A stretch of 64,000 nucleotides of DNA, taken from positions 310,001 through 374,000 of the forward strand of contig NZ_CP061205.1 of the NCBI RefSeq assembly GCF_015240255.1, given 5' to 3'. The stretch comes from Kordiimonas pumila (GTDB taxonomy: Bacteria; Pseudomonadota; Alphaproteobacteria; Sphingomonadales; Kordiimonadaceae). This document shows positions 8,770 to 17,974 of this stretch, one piece after another. The position numbers and the translations under genes are program-made. Within the stretch, counting starts at the first letter, position 1, and each line of letters opens with the position of its first letter. The notes beneath the pieces are model-generated. The model had not been told where the DNA came from. It ran no database searches and saw only the letters and a program-made list of their open reading frames with translations.

Positions 8770-9651
8770 TTAACCTTCTGCAAGGCCTGCAATAACAGGG
8801 TCGCCCACACGGCGCACCAAAGCCTGCTTCAGCTTATCAAGCGCCTGTGCCTCCAGCTGCCGGACACGCTCCTTGGAGATGCCCAACTGTTGGCCAAGAA
8901 CAGCAAGCGTAACCCCGTTTTCCTTCAGTTGCCGTTCCCTGATAATATAGGTTTCCCGCTCGGTCAGGTGGGTCATTGCATCTTCGATAAGGGCTGTTTT
9001 TGTATTACCGTCATGAGTCTCTATATACGCCTCATCTGGCTGCATGCTCTCTGACACGAGTAAATCCTGCCATTCTTGGGCAGATTCGTCTGCAAGCGGT
9101 GCATTCAAGGACCGGTCAGATGCCGTAAGGCGGCCTTCCATAGCCTCGACATCCCGGATTTTAACACCCATTTCATCTGCAATCTGGCTGCGGGCAACAA
9201 AAGAAAGCGGCCTGTCAGGGTCTACGCCCATCCGGGCTTTCAAGCGTTTGAGATTAAAAAACAAGGCTTTGTGCGCCGAGGTTGTACCAGTTCGCACAAT
9301 AGACCAGTTTCTGAGCACATAATCTTGCACAGCCGCTCTTACCCACCAGCTAGCATAGGTGGAAAAGCGCACTTCTTTGGAAATTTCAAACCTGTAAGCC
9401 GCCTCCATAAGGCCAACAGTACCCTCCTGTATCAGGTCGCTAACCAGCAAGCCATAATGCCGGTATTTGCTCGCCGTCGCCACAGCAAGGCGCAGGTGTG
9501 ATTCTGTTAAAACTTTTAAGGCATGCTCGTCGCGCTCCTGTTGCCATGAAATGGCAAGTTCCAGCTCTTCCGCACGATCAAGCATTCGTGCTTTCATTGC
9601 AAACCTGATGAGTCGCCTGTCTTCAAGCGTAGCCCAATTACCGCGCGCCAA
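8770..9651 (-). CDS. rpoH: RNA polymerase sigma-32 type factor
   Basis: 293 residues, the usual size for RpoH. Region 2 has LVSDLIQEGTVGLMEA and FSTYASWWVRAAVQDY; the following VLRNWSIVRTGTT and ALFFNLKRLKAR are diagnostic of the heat-shock sigma family. Region 4 at about 235-285 has the LTERETYIIRERQL and GISKERVRQLEAQAL helix-turn-helix that reads the -35 element. It directs RNA polymerase to heat-shock or oxidative-stress promoters. Many alphaproteobacteria carry two or more RpoH copies, and which one this is cannot be decided here. It lies downstream of carD on the same strand but behind a terminator. Confidence 0.93.
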   Translation of the reverse strand: MARGNWATLEDRRLIRFAMKARMLDRAEELELAISWQQERDEHALKVLTESHLRLAVATASKYRHYGLLVSDLIQEGTVGLMEAAYRFEISKEVRFSTYASWWVRAAVQDYVLRNWSIVRTGTTSAHKALFFNLKRLKARMGVDPDRPLSFVARSQIADEMGVKIRDVEAMEGRLTASDRSLNAPLADESAQEWQDLLVSESMQPDEAYIETHDGNTKTALIEDAMTHLTERETYIIRERQLKENGVTLAVLGQQLGISKERVRQLEAQALDKLKQALVRRVGDPVIAGLAEG

Positions 9652-9868
9652 GATTCTCTCCCCGGATTCTAGGTGTCAGCATAATGTGCAGAAATTAATG
9701 CAATCAATTAATTATTGCGTATTATGCGTATTTAAAAAGAAAATGCAGCTATTATTTTTATAAGAGCGCACATTACACGTGAACCGAGTAGGAAAAAACG
9801 GGTAGCGCCTGCAAAAAAAAGCAGAGTTATCCCCTGATGAAATATTTTATAAATGGTTGTTTTTAAAT

Positions 9869-9899
9869 AAAAAGCCGCCCGAAATTCGGACGGCTTTTT
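9869..9899 (-). terminator. Rho-independent terminator after carD
   Basis: Arms AAAAAGCCG (9869-9877) and CGGCTTTTT (9891-9899) plus an inner CCG/CGG pair close a 5-base loop, with a single C-A mismatch. On the minus strand a T run follows. It lies 24 bp after the carD stop and isolates carD from rpoH. Confidence 0.85.
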
Positions 9900-9922
9900 A
9901 ACTGTTCACCAAAAGAAGGGGC

Positions 9923-10423
9923 TTATGCAGCCAATTCCTTTTCAAGCTTTACCATAGCAGTTGCTTCGTCAATTTCTTCAACCGCTGCCAGTTCACGTGC
10001 CAAACGCCCAAGCGCTGATTCGTAAATTTGGCGTTCACTGTATGATTGCTCAGGCTGATCAGCACCGCGGTGCAGATCGCGCACAACTTCAGCAATAGAA
10101 ACAAGATCACCGCTGTTGATCTTTGCTTCATATTCCTGAGCACGACGGCTCCACATGGTGCGTTTGATACGCGCTTTACCTTTAAGGGTGGTGAAAGCTT
10201 CTTTGAGGGTTGCATCAGAAGACAGACGACGCATACCACTTCCCGCAGCTTTGTTTGTTGGTACACGCAGTGTCATACGCTCTTTTTCAAAGCGGATAAC
10301 ATAAAGCTCAAGCTTCAAACCAGAAATTTCCTGACTTTCCAGCTCGATGATGCGTCCAACACCATGTTTAGGATATACAATATAGTCGCCAACAGCATAT
10401 TTATTTGTGGATGTCTTAGCCAT
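9923..10423 (-). CDS. carD: CarD/CdnL-family RNA polymerase-binding regulator
   Basis: 166 residues from an ATG at 10423. A TTG three codons upstream is closer to the AAGGA site and cannot be excluded. The N-terminal RNA-polymerase interaction domain starts at GDYIVYPKHGVGRI (about 11-24), and the helical DNA-binding C-terminal half contains TMWSRRAQEYEAKINSG and the YESALGRLARELA end. CarD/CdnL proteins bind the beta subunit and stabilise open complexes at rRNA and growth promoters; in Caulobacter CdnL is such a factor. The gene order fdxA then carD is common in alphaproteobacteria. Confidence 0.93.
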   Translation of the reverse strand: MAKTSTNKYAVGDYIVYPKHGVGRIIELESQEISGLKLELYVIRFEKERMTLRVPTNKAAGSGMRRLSSDATLKEAFTTLKGKARIKRTMWSRRAQEYEAKINSGDLVSIAEVVRDLHRGADQPEQSYSERQIYESALGRLARELAAVEEIDEATAMVKLEKELAA

Positions 10424-10788
10424 ACCAATCAATAGTCCTTCCTAGTATGCCAACCAAGTCAGCTAACTAGCTGAAAGATTTGGCACAGTGTGCAGGCACA
10501 TGTGCAAAATCAAAAATTAAAATCCAGTGCTCTTTGCCCTAAGGCTAAAACAGCCTATGCTGGCCTGAAAAATCAGACAACGTCACAGGCTGTAAACAGC
10601 ACAACAATTTTCAAAGGTGAAATTCACCTCAACAACTACAGGACAAAAAGGCCCTGCACTTATTGCGCAGAGCCCTATATAACACATTTTTAACATAAAT
10701 AGTAGTGCGAAAGCACACAAACAGCCATGAGCAGTATGCATACGTCAATAGCTTAGCTAATCAACAAACGCAGAGGAAGCCGTTTACC
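10424..10788. other. Intergenic region between carD and fdxA
   Basis: 365 bp without a convincing gene. It contains the fdxA terminator (10645-10674) and must hold the carD promoter in the part nearer 10430-10640. A 67-codon plus-strand frame here has no ribosome site or family features and was not called. Confidence 0.5.
10645..10674 (-). terminator. Rho-independent terminator for fdxA
   Basis: On the minus strand GGCTCTGCGC and GTGCAGGGCC pair over ten positions (two G-T wobbles) around the loop AATAA, then TTTTT follows. It lies about 115 bp beyond the fdxA stop and is the first terminator in that direction. Confidence 0.75.
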
Positions 10789-11124
10789 TTAATCACCCTG
10801 ACCCGGATTAGGTGAAAAATGCTCCATCTTGCCGTCTTTATCTTTCCAGTCGTCAGCGTCTGCTGGCGCATCGCGTTTAATCGTTATATTTGGCCATTCT
10901 TCTGAATATTTTGTATTCAGTTCAAGAAGTTCCTCAAGACCGTCTTCTGTATCTGGTAAAATAGCTTCTGCCGGGCATTCAGGCTCACATACGCCGCAAT
11001 CAATACATTCGTTGGGATTGATCACCAGCATGTTTTCACCCTCGTAGAAACAATCTACAGGGCACACTTCTACACAGTCCATATATTTGCATTTAATGCA
11101 GGCCTCGGTGACAATATACGTCAT
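10789..11124 (-). CDS. fdxA: Seven-iron ferredoxin FdxA
   Basis: 111 residues, the usual length of alphaproteobacterial FdxA. The first cluster site reads [14 protein letters not shown], with the altered spacing typical of a [3Fe-4S] site, and the second is [12 protein letters not shown] for [4Fe-4S]. The acidic C-terminal tail with EEWPNIT is also family-typical. It is a small soluble electron carrier; physiological partners are not known from the sequence. It follows hslR on the same strand, 102 bp downstream, and is likely part of the same conserved helicase-hslR-fdxA block. Confidence 0.95.
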   Translation of the reverse strand: MTYIVTEACIKCKYMDCVEVCPVDCFYEGENMLVINPNECIDCGVCEPECPAEAILPDTEDGLEELLELNTKYSEEWPNITIKRDAPADADDWKDKDGKMEHFSPNPGQGD

Positions 11125-11226
11125 CGACGTCTCCTTTAATTCCTAAAACCATTCAAGGGTTACAGCGGTTTTACCGCTTTATGCCCAAAAGCAGCCCATC
11201 GAGCAATGCCTTTTCCGCGAGAAATA

Positions 11227-11622
11227 TTAATTATCCCGTCCCATCAGCTTATCAAGCGCCCGCCTCTCGGCTTTTGTTGGCCTTCCTGCACCCTTATCGC
11301 GCAGTAGAACATCGTGCGCCAGCTTGTTTCCACCCGGCTTATTTTCTGGCGGCGTTAAATCTTCATACAGGGTTTGGGCTTCAATCGCTGGCCCGCGCCG
11401 CGCGCCGCACGCCAGTATTTTTACAACCAGAATAACCGCCTCTTTCGGGAAGGTTAACACATCTCCCGGCTGCACCATAACACTGGCTTTTGAAGTGTGC
11501 TGGCCGTTCAGACGTATCTTGCCTGACCGGCACACAGTAGAAGCAAGCGATCTGGTTTTAAAAAACCGCGCCTGCCAAAGCCATTTATCAAGCCGAATTT
11601 TTACGCCGTGCTCATCTATCAC
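11227..11622 (-). CDS. hslR: S4-domain RNA-binding protein, Hsp15 type
   Basis: 131 residues. An S4 RNA-binding fold occupies about residues 8-70: RLDKWLWQARFFKTRSLA and KIRLNGQ are the usual landmarks. The C-terminal third is basic (RPTKAERRALDKL). Hsp15 in E. coli binds 50S subunits that still carry a nascent chain and helps recycle them after heat stress. The start is GTG at 11622, 15 bases after the stop of the upstream helicase gene. The ribosome site is weak, so translation may be coupled to the helicase. Confidence 0.88.
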   Translation of the reverse strand: MIDEHGVKIRLDKWLWQARFFKTRSLASTVCRSGKIRLNGQHTSKASVMVQPGDVLTFPKEAVILVVKILACGARRGPAIEAQTLYEDLTPPENKPGGNKLAHDVLLRDKGAGRPTKAERRALDKLMGRDN

Positions 11623-11637
11623 TGCGCCGTTACCCGC

Positions 11638-14589
11638 TTACTTCTTTTTAGACAAAGCGTCCTTCAAGCCCGCAAGTGCCGCAAAAGGAGAATCAGGATC
11701 CACTGGTTTTTCTTTTTTAGGTGGCCGCGCTGAATGCACACGTTCTGCGTTTGGCCGTGCCCCGACTTTTTTAGCTGGACGCCTGTTGGCCTTCTCAGGC
11801 CGCTTGGCGCCCCGATTAGCCGGTTGAGGGCGATTAGGTTGCTTGCGTTTTGGTGCCCACGTAAAGAAATAGCGTTCAACAAGCTCTTCGTCTGAAGACG
11901 TTTCTTCTGTTGGTGCAGACGCTTCCATCTCTGCAGGCGCTTCAGCTTCTTCCGTTTCCGTGACTGCCGCAATCTCTACAACAGCATCTGGCACAGTATC
12001 CGCTGTAATTTCAGCCGTAGGTGCTACAGCCTCTTCCGCAGGAGCCTCGTTCGAAGACGTGTCATCTTGGGCCGCATCTTCTGCAGCTTCAGCAACAGGT
12101 TCAGCTACTACCACAACCGGCGTCGCTGAAACTTTGCGAATTTCATGCTTATAGCCTGCAGACGTCATTACTTCGGCAAAGTCTTCACCCGACAAGCCTA
12201 CAAGGCCCATTATTTCCGGTGTCACTTCAAACCAGCCACCGGCCTGCCCCAAGGGACGAACAGCATCGGACAAACGCTCCAGCATATCCATGCGAACAGC
12301 TTTTTTGCCTGTAACCTGAAAACCAGCCAGCTCGTAAAATTCCTGAGGGGCGCTCGTATCTGTTTCTACCCATACCATCCCTGGTGTCGGGATTGCAGGC
12401 AGCGCCGTTTTCTTGCCTGCCATAGCCCACATCATTAAGCGCAGTTCAGTCGCGTGCGGCTTCATAACAATAGGGATATAAAGGCTGGATGCACCAATCC
12501 GAATTCCAAACCGGCGCAAGCCTTTTCTGGAATCCTGATCAATCTGCCGTAGATCACTATCAACAAGGCTACGCGGCATTACACCGTAATGTTCCAAAAG
12601 CCTGTAGGCCACACCCCGTACCAGCCCTGAAAGCGCTGCAGTACCCTCTGGCACTTCAATTTCGCCGTTCAGTTCCTGTGCCAACTTAATAAGCGGCTCA
12701 AGCTTCTCAGCGATCCGGCTATCAAGCCATTCCTGTGCTTTTTCGCGTACCAGATCTGCGCTCTCGCCTTGTAGCAGGCTGTTTTGCACCAGCTTGATAC
12801 GAGGCGCAAACAAAGCGCCACTATCATGCACGGTGGCAATCGCAGCCCCTTCCCACATCAGTTTAGGATGTGCGAGACCTTCGGAGAAACTGAATTCCAG
12901 CGTTTTATAGCCAACATTGGCAAAAAGCTTGGCGCGGCGTGTAAGCTCAATTTGCAGAGCTGATTCAGCTGCTGCCTGAAGCGTCTTTTGTTCGTCAGGT
13001 GCCCCAGAGGCATCTACACGAAAGGAAAAACCATTAAGCTCACCGATTTCATGTCCTTCGACTGAAACCTGGTTTGTATCACTGTCTATGCTCACGCTGA
13101 GTGCGTCCCTTTGCCTGAGCGAGCGCATGAGGACGGCTGTACGCCTGTCCACAAATCGCTGGATTAATCTTTCATGCAGTGCGTCAGAAAGTCTGTCTTC
13201 AACACTGCGAGTCACATGGGCCCAATGAGCCCCGTCAGATAGCCAGCCTTTCCTATGTGAAACATACGTCCACATGCGAATACTGGCAATTCGACCGGCC
13301 AAGGTATCTATATCGCCGTGGACATTGTCAAGGTGCTTAACCTGTCTAACGATAAAGTCATGCGAAATTGTGCCGGATGGGCCACTTAAATCATGATAAA
13401 TTCTTTTTAAAAGCCCAACATGATCTTCGTAGGATAATTTCCTAAAATCAGGAATTTGGCATATATCCCAAAGCCTTAGTACATCTTCTTTTGTAGTCGC
13501 CATGTCTCTTATCTGGGTGTCACTTGCGAAAGTGCCTAAAACAAGCTGATCAAGACTATCTCGCACCCGGTGCAGTCCATTTTGCTGCGCTGGTAGCTCT
13601 AAAGACCGAATAAGTGCTCCAATTGACGAAAAATCGAGCCGGTGATTCCGCCAGAAAATTGTTTTAACCGGGTCAAATTGATGCTCTTCAATCTGGGAAA
13701 TCATCAAGGGGTCCATTGCATCGCCGTCACCGCCGCCCAGTGTTGAAAAGGTACCATCGGTTTGGTACCGGCCAGCCCGGCCTGCAATCTGCGCTGCTTC
13801 TGCCGCCGTCAGGTCACGGAAAGTGCGGCCATCAAATTTTCTAAGTGACGCGAACGAAACATGGGTAACATCAAGGTTAAGCCCCATACCTATGGCATCT
13901 GTCGCGATCAAATGATCTACCTCGCCAGATTGGTACATTTCCACCTGGGCGTTGCGTGTTCTGGGGCTAAGCGCACCCATAACAAGGGCAGCACCGCCTT
14001 TTTGCCGCCGCATCAATTCTGCCATCCCGTACACATCGCTGGCAGAGAAAGCAACAATCGCGCTACGTCTTGGTAGGCGCGAAAGCTTTGCAGGCTTAAT
14101 ATGTTTTAAGGTTGAAAACCGCTCGCGGCTGACAATCTCGACCCCCGGAATAAGCCTGCTAATCAAGGGGCGCATCGTTGAGGCCCCCAGAAACAGGGTT
14201 TCAAACGTGCCTCTGCTATGGAGCAGATGTTCGGTAAAAACGTGGCCGCGCTGCGGGTCAGCCGCCATCTGGATTTCGTCAATCGCCACAAAATCGACCG
14301 TTTTTATGCGCGGCATTGCCTCGGCTGTACAGAGAAAATAGCGCGCCCCTTTTGGCACAATACGCTCTTCCCCTGTCAACAAGGCAACTTGGTTCTTGCC
14401 TTTTACGGCAACCACCCGGTCATATACTTCCCGTGCAAGCAACCTAAGCGGAAAGCCCATCATACCGGACGCATACGCCAGCATACGTTCAACAGCATAG
14501 TGAGTTTTGCCGGTGTTGGTTGGGCCTAAAACTGCTTTGATAATACCTGCCACAAACCCCTCGAAACTTTTTGGCTCTTGATCGTTCAT
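11638..14589 (-). CDS. Suv3-like DEAD/DEAH RNA helicase with long disordered tail
   Basis: About 983 residues from an ATG at 14589; a TTG eight codons earlier is possible. The helicase core begins at once: GPTNTGKT is motif I, DEIQMAAD is motif II (DEIQ), GASTMRP is motif III, and QIAGRAGR is motif VI. DEIQ plus this layout is the mark of the Suv3 family, which in mitochondria partners the RNA-degrading machinery. The middle part (about 330-770) is helical and unassigned. The last 180 residues are acidic and Ala/Glu-rich, then strongly basic (KRKQPNRPQPANRG), a probable flexible RNA-binding tail. Length is above the ~700 of Suv3 mainly because of this tail. Confidence 0.88.
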   Translation of the reverse strand: MNDQEPKSFEGFVAGIIKAVLGPTNTGKTHYAVERMLAYASGMMGFPLRLLAREVYDRVVAVKGKNQVALLTGEERIVPKGARYFLCTAEAMPRIKTVDFVAIDEIQMAADPQRGHVFTEHLLHSRGTFETLFLGASTMRPLISRLIPGVEIVSRERFSTLKHIKPAKLSRLPRRSAIVAFSASDVYGMAELMRRQKGGAALVMGALSPRTRNAQVEMYQSGEVDHLIATDAIGMGLNLDVTHVSFASLRKFDGRTFRDLTAAEAAQIAGRAGRYQTDGTFSTLGGGDGDAMDPLMISQIEEHQFDPVKTIFWRNHRLDFSSIGALIRSLELPAQQNGLHRVRDSLDQLVLGTFASDTQIRDMATTKEDVLRLWDICQIPDFRKLSYEDHVGLLKRIYHDLSGPSGTISHDFIVRQVKHLDNVHGDIDTLAGRIASIRMWTYVSHRKGWLSDGAHWAHVTRSVEDRLSDALHERLIQRFVDRRTAVLMRSLRQRDALSVSIDSDTNQVSVEGHEIGELNGFSFRVDASGAPDEQKTLQAAAESALQIELTRRAKLFANVGYKTLEFSFSEGLAHPKLMWEGAAIATVHDSGALFAPRIKLVQNSLLQGESADLVREKAQEWLDSRIAEKLEPLIKLAQELNGEIEVPEGTAALSGLVRGVAYRLLEHYGVMPRSLVDSDLRQIDQDSRKGLRRFGIRIGASSLYIPIVMKPHATELRLMMWAMAGKKTALPAIPTPGMVWVETDTSAPQEFYELAGFQVTGKKAVRMDMLERLSDAVRPLGQAGGWFEVTPEIMGLVGLSGEDFAEVMTSAGYKHEIRKVSATPVVVVAEPVAEAAEDAAQDDTSSNEAPAEEAVAPTAEITADTVPDAVVEIAAVTETEEAEAPAEMEASAPTEETSSDEELVERYFFTWAPKRKQPNRPQPANRGAKRPEKANRRPAKKVGARPNAERVHSARPPKKEKPVDPDSPFAALAGLKDALSKKK

Positions 14590-14710
14590 ATAAGCATTAG
14601 TGCCTACATTCAAATAGCAAAACGCCTAATGCTTTTTAAAATTTGGCCTGTCCCCGCTTTTCTATATGGTTTAAAAAGATACTTCCGACGACCAATAGGC
14701 AGAGAATGAA

Positions 14711-16465
14711 ATGAAACCCATGTTCAGCAGGCGCAGTTTTCTACGCTCATCTGGTGGTGCAATCAGTGGTATTGCTGTAACGGCCACTCTCTATGCAGAG
14801 GAAGGCTTAGGGCGTTCAAAAGCTCTTAGCCAGCCAAATGACCTGCGCTTTACAGAGCAAATTTTCGGCCTTAATTATACCGATACAGAGCGGGCGCTCG
14901 TCTATGATAACGTGGAAGCGCTGGTTAACCGCATGCGAACACGGCGTGAAAAAGCGCCGCTCAGTAATGCAGACACACCAGCACAAACATTCGACCCACG
15001 CCTGCCGGGGGAAGTCTATTACCAGCAGGAAAACCGTGTCCGTGTATATAGTGCAGATGCAGGCCCCTTGCCAAACGATGAAAACATTGCCTATGCACCC
15101 GTCTGGAAACAGGCCGCATGGCTGCGCGCCGGCAAAATAACAGCTATTCGGCTCACTGACATTTACCTGCAGCGCATTCAGAAATACGCTGCAAACCTAG
15201 AATGTTTCGTAACCGTAATGAAAGAATCAGCGCGCAAAGAAGCATATCAAGCTGATATCGAACTACAAAATGGCAAAGACCGAGGCCCTTTGCACGGCAT
15301 TCCCTACGGCCTGAAAGATCTGGCCGATACAGCAGGCGTTACTACAAGCTGGGGAGCAACACCCTATAAAGACAGGGTCCCTACAACAGATGCCGTTATT
15401 GTTGAGCGCTTGCGAGCAGCTGGCGCGGTTTTGCTGGGCAAGACAACGCTCGGCGCCCTTGCATACGGCGACTTGTGGTTTGGCGGCCTGACCCGCAACC
15501 CGTGGGACTTGGGCGAAGGGTCTTCAGGGTCAAGCGCAGGATCTGCCGCATCAACTGCTGCTGGCTTATGCAGTTTTGCCATTGGTTCTGAAACGCTTGG
15601 TTCCATTATTTCACCCTCGGGGCGCTGCGGCGCAACCGGCCTTAGGCCCACTTTTGGGCGTGTACCGCGCACCGGTGCCATGGCGCTCTGCTGGTCACTC
15701 GACAAGTTAGGGCCAATTTGCCGCTATGCAGAAGATACCGCCCTTGTTCTCTCTGCCCTTAACGGCGCGGGCACAGGCGACCCTAGCTCTTTTGACTGGG
15801 GTTTTGCCTATGACGGAAAAACAGCAGCCGCTGAAGACATGGTCATTGGCTATAACCCCGTATGGTTTGAAGACGCGACCGTGAGCGAAGTTAAAGTGTT
15901 AACTGATCTCCGCGACATGGGCTTTACCCTGCAAAAAATTGACCTGCCTGATATGCCCTACGATGCGCTTCTCACAACCCTTGATGTGGAATCAGCCGCA
16001 GCTTTTGAAGAGCTGGTTCTGACAAACAGGGACGACACCCTAAAATGGCAAGAGCCGCAAGCGTGGCCCAATACTTTCCGCAGTGCCTATTTTATCTCGG
16101 CGGTTGAGGCCCTGCAGGTTGACCGTTTCCGGCGCAAAGTGATGGAGGCAATGGCCGACGTTTACAGGCATGTAGACCTGATTGTATGCCCAAGCTTTGC
16201 CGCCGATATGGTGGTTATCACCAATTTTACTGGCACACCGAGCCTTACCCTGCCTATCGGCATGGAAATGCGGCAAAGCACGCCGCTTCTGAACCAGCCA
16301 GCACCCGACCCGGACCGCCGCAAAAAACCGTACCCGCAGGCCATTACCTTATGGGGTACTATGTTCAGAGAAGATCAACTGATCGCCGTTGGCCGCCTGT
16401 TGGAGGAAAAATACCGGTTTTTTGAGCAAAACCGGCCAGTGCTGAACACAGAAACCACACCTTAA
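14711..16465 (+). CDS. Tat-exported amidase-signature family hydrolase
   Basis: 584 residues. The N-terminus SRRSFLRSSGGAISG is a twin-arginine signal, so the enzyme folds in the cytoplasm and is exported. The amidase-signature core contains GIPYGLKDLADTAG with the catalytic Lys, EGSSGSSAGSAAS with the cis-Ser, and ETLGSIISPSG with the nucleophile Ser, followed by GLRPTFGRVPRTGAM. All three triad members appear intact. Such enzymes hydrolyse amides or related esters; the substrate is not predictable, and it should not be taken for GatA because it is exported and stands alone. It diverges from the helicase gene with 121 bp between them. Confidence 0.9.
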   Translation: MKPMFSRRSFLRSSGGAISGIAVTATLYAEEGLGRSKALSQPNDLRFTEQIFGLNYTDTERALVYDNVEALVNRMRTRREKAPLSNADTPAQTFDPRLPGEVYYQQENRVRVYSADAGPLPNDENIAYAPVWKQAAWLRAGKITAIRLTDIYLQRIQKYAANLECFVTVMKESARKEAYQADIELQNGKDRGPLHGIPYGLKDLADTAGVTTSWGATPYKDRVPTTDAVIVERLRAAGAVLLGKTTLGALAYGDLWFGGLTRNPWDLGEGSSGSSAGSAASTAAGLCSFAIGSETLGSIISPSGRCGATGLRPTFGRVPRTGAMALCWSLDKLGPICRYAEDTALVLSALNGAGTGDPSSFDWGFAYDGKTAAAEDMVIGYNPVWFEDATVSEVKVLTDLRDMGFTLQKIDLPDMPYDALLTTLDVESAAAFEELVLTNRDDTLKWQEPQAWPNTFRSAYFISAVEALQVDRFRRKVMEAMADVYRHVDLIVCPSFAADMVVITNFTGTPSLTLPIGMEMRQSTPLLNQPAPDPDRRKKPYPQAITLWGTMFREDQLIAVGRLLEEKYRFFEQNRPVLNTETTP

Positions 16466-16591
16466 CCCTTGACCAGCAGGGCCGAATCGCATATATGCCG
16501 CCAGTCCACACTGTTTTGTGGCCTTAAATTGAACCGATCAATAAAGATTCCGGTGGGAATATGCCCCCGTAGAAAAACAAGGATAACGATC

Positions 16592-16885
16592 ATGGCTCGC
16601 GTATGTGAACTAACTGGTAAAAAAGTAATGTCTGGCAACAACGTATCGCACGCACACAATAAAACGCGTCGTCGCTTTCTGCCAAACCTGACTAAAGCAA
16701 CTCTGATCTCTGAAGCTCTTGGCCGCTCTGTTAGCCTGCGTATCTCAACGCATGCGCTTCGGTCTGTTGAGCATAACGATGGTCTTGATAATTTCCTGCT
16801 GAAATCTCGCGATGAAAACCTGTCCGCGAACGCACAGAAAATTAAGAAACAAATCAAGAAAATTAAAGCAGAAGCAACAGCTTAA
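16592..16885 (+). CDS. rpmB: 50S ribosomal protein L28
   Basis: 97 residues from an ATG at 16592, preceded by AAGGATA. The frame extends further upstream, but [21 protein letters not shown] is the standard L28 start. [15 protein letters not shown] and the basic C-terminus ([12 protein letters not shown]) match the alphaproteobacterial version. It binds 23S rRNA in the large subunit. A strong terminator follows. The gene stands alone rather than with rpmG. Confidence 0.97.
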   Translation: MARVCELTGKKVMSGNNVSHAHNKTRRRFLPNLTKATLISEALGRSVSLRISTHALRSVEHNDGLDNFLLKSRDENLSANAQKIKKQIKKIKAEATA

Positions 16886-16914
16886 GCTTTTTTAAAGACT
16901 GATACGAATTTCAA

Positions 16915-16944
16915 ATGCTGCGGCTCACAAGCCGCGGCATTTTT
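16915..16944 (+). terminator. Rho-independent terminator after rpmB
   Basis: ATGCTGCGGC (16915-16924) pairs with GCCGCGGCAT over ten positions (one T-G wobble) and is followed by TTTT. It lies 30 bp after rpmB and reaches the last codon of the convergent gene. Confidence 0.88.
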
Positions 16945-17968
16945 ATTGGCTAAGCTGTGGTGGCTGCCAACTAAACAGCAATAAAATAGTACGCTGAAAA
17001 ATATTAAAGTTATCATCTGACATCATGTAAATATGATAGCTGCCATCAGGCCGCAAAACGATATCCAGCCCTTCCATATTATCAATATTTGCTTCGCTGC
17101 CAGTTAAATGCGCCAGCTCGATGCCTTCAAGTATAGGCTTTTCAAGGTTAGCGCGCGGTATATGCAGCAGTTTCATCGCCACCCCTTCAAGGGCAGAGTA
17201 TTTCCGCATCAGAATTAAAAGGCTACCATCAGCAAGGGCGGCCGCATCAGTGGGCGAAAAGTTTTTAGGTGCATGGAATAGTAGTTTATCCGCTTTGCCG
17301 TTTACTATTTTCCATGCAGGCTGATTACCTTGGGCATTACGGCTGTTTTCCGCAAACATCCAAATTTCACCCTGCGGCGTTGTTGTCATTGCTTCAATGC
17401 CGTTATTGTTGGAAAGCCCTGATAAATCAACCAGATCATTAAGCGGCGACAAAACAAGTGGCTCGCTCACTGACGGTGTGAATAACAGCCTGTTATTGTT
17501 CTCAGCGCCAATCAAAAAGCCGCCGTTATATTCGGTCAGGCTTTCAGCATCATAAAATGTTTCTTTGTTTTCCTTGTTCGCGGTCCCCGCATGCCGAATA
17601 ACCCCCGCATAAAGCGGCTGAACATAACTGGTTATATTCAGCGAAGCCGTAAGCCAGTAGCCTTTATCGCTAAGGGCGATTAGTTTTTTTTCATCGTTTG
17701 ACACCAAAAGCCCAGAAAAACCGCCAAAATTCCAATTATTACCGGTTAGCTCCCAGCCTGCGATATAGCTAAGATCCCCGGCTGCTTTAGTGTCTGGCCT
17801 TTTAGTATAAAGCGGCATGGCATCCGCAGATAGTTTCACCGTCATTTCTGCGGCATCTGGGTCAGGCACATGTGCCGTAGTTTGTGCCATTTCTGTGCCA
17901 TCCCCAAACGGGGCAAAAGCCAGCGCTGCAACACACATGGGTATTAGAAAAAACAACTTGTTACGCAT
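16943..17968 (-). CDS. Secreted phytase-esterase-like beta-propeller protein
   Basis: 341 residues with a signal peptide (about 1-19, MRNKLFFLIPMCVAALAFA). The mature part fits the esterase-like domain related to phytases (PF13449 type): GGFSGLLVSNDEKKLIALSDKG, DAESLTEYNGGFLIGAENN, NNGIEAMTTTPQGEIWMFAE and NIDNMEGLDIV are typical spaced blade motifs. The acidic pairs could bind metal. The substrate is unknown and phytase activity should not be assumed. It begins six bases after cobT, with its ribosome site overlapping the cobT stop, so it is probably co-transcribed; this arrangement recurs in alphaproteobacteria but has no obvious link to cobalamin. Confidence 0.78.
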   Translation of the reverse strand: MRNKLFFLIPMCVAALAFAPFGDGTEMAQTTAHVPDPDAAEMTVKLSADAMPLYTKRPDTKAAGDLSYIAGWELTGNNWNFGGFSGLLVSNDEKKLIALSDKGYWLTASLNITSYVQPLYAGVIRHAGTANKENKETFYDAESLTEYNGGFLIGAENNNRLLFTPSVSEPLVLSPLNDLVDLSGLSNNNGIEAMTTTPQGEIWMFAENSRNAQGNQPAWKIVNGKADKLLFHAPKNFSPTDAAALADGSLLILMRKYSALEGVAMKLLHIPRANLEKPILEGIELAHLTGSEANIDNMEGLDIVLRPDGSYHIYMMSDDNFNIFQRTILLLFSWQPPQLSQ

Positions 17969-17974
17969 TCGTAA

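Noticed and set aside
10046-10435. 129-codon frame opposite carD
   Set aside because: CarD on the minus strand has clear family motifs; the opposite frame has none and no ribosome site.
14711-16465. GatA subunit of the tRNA amidotransferase
   Set aside because: The protein has a Tat signal and no gatB or gatC beside it.
16462-16857. 131-codon frame opposite rpmB
   Set aside because: Ribosomal protein L28 is certain on the plus strand, so this is a shadow.
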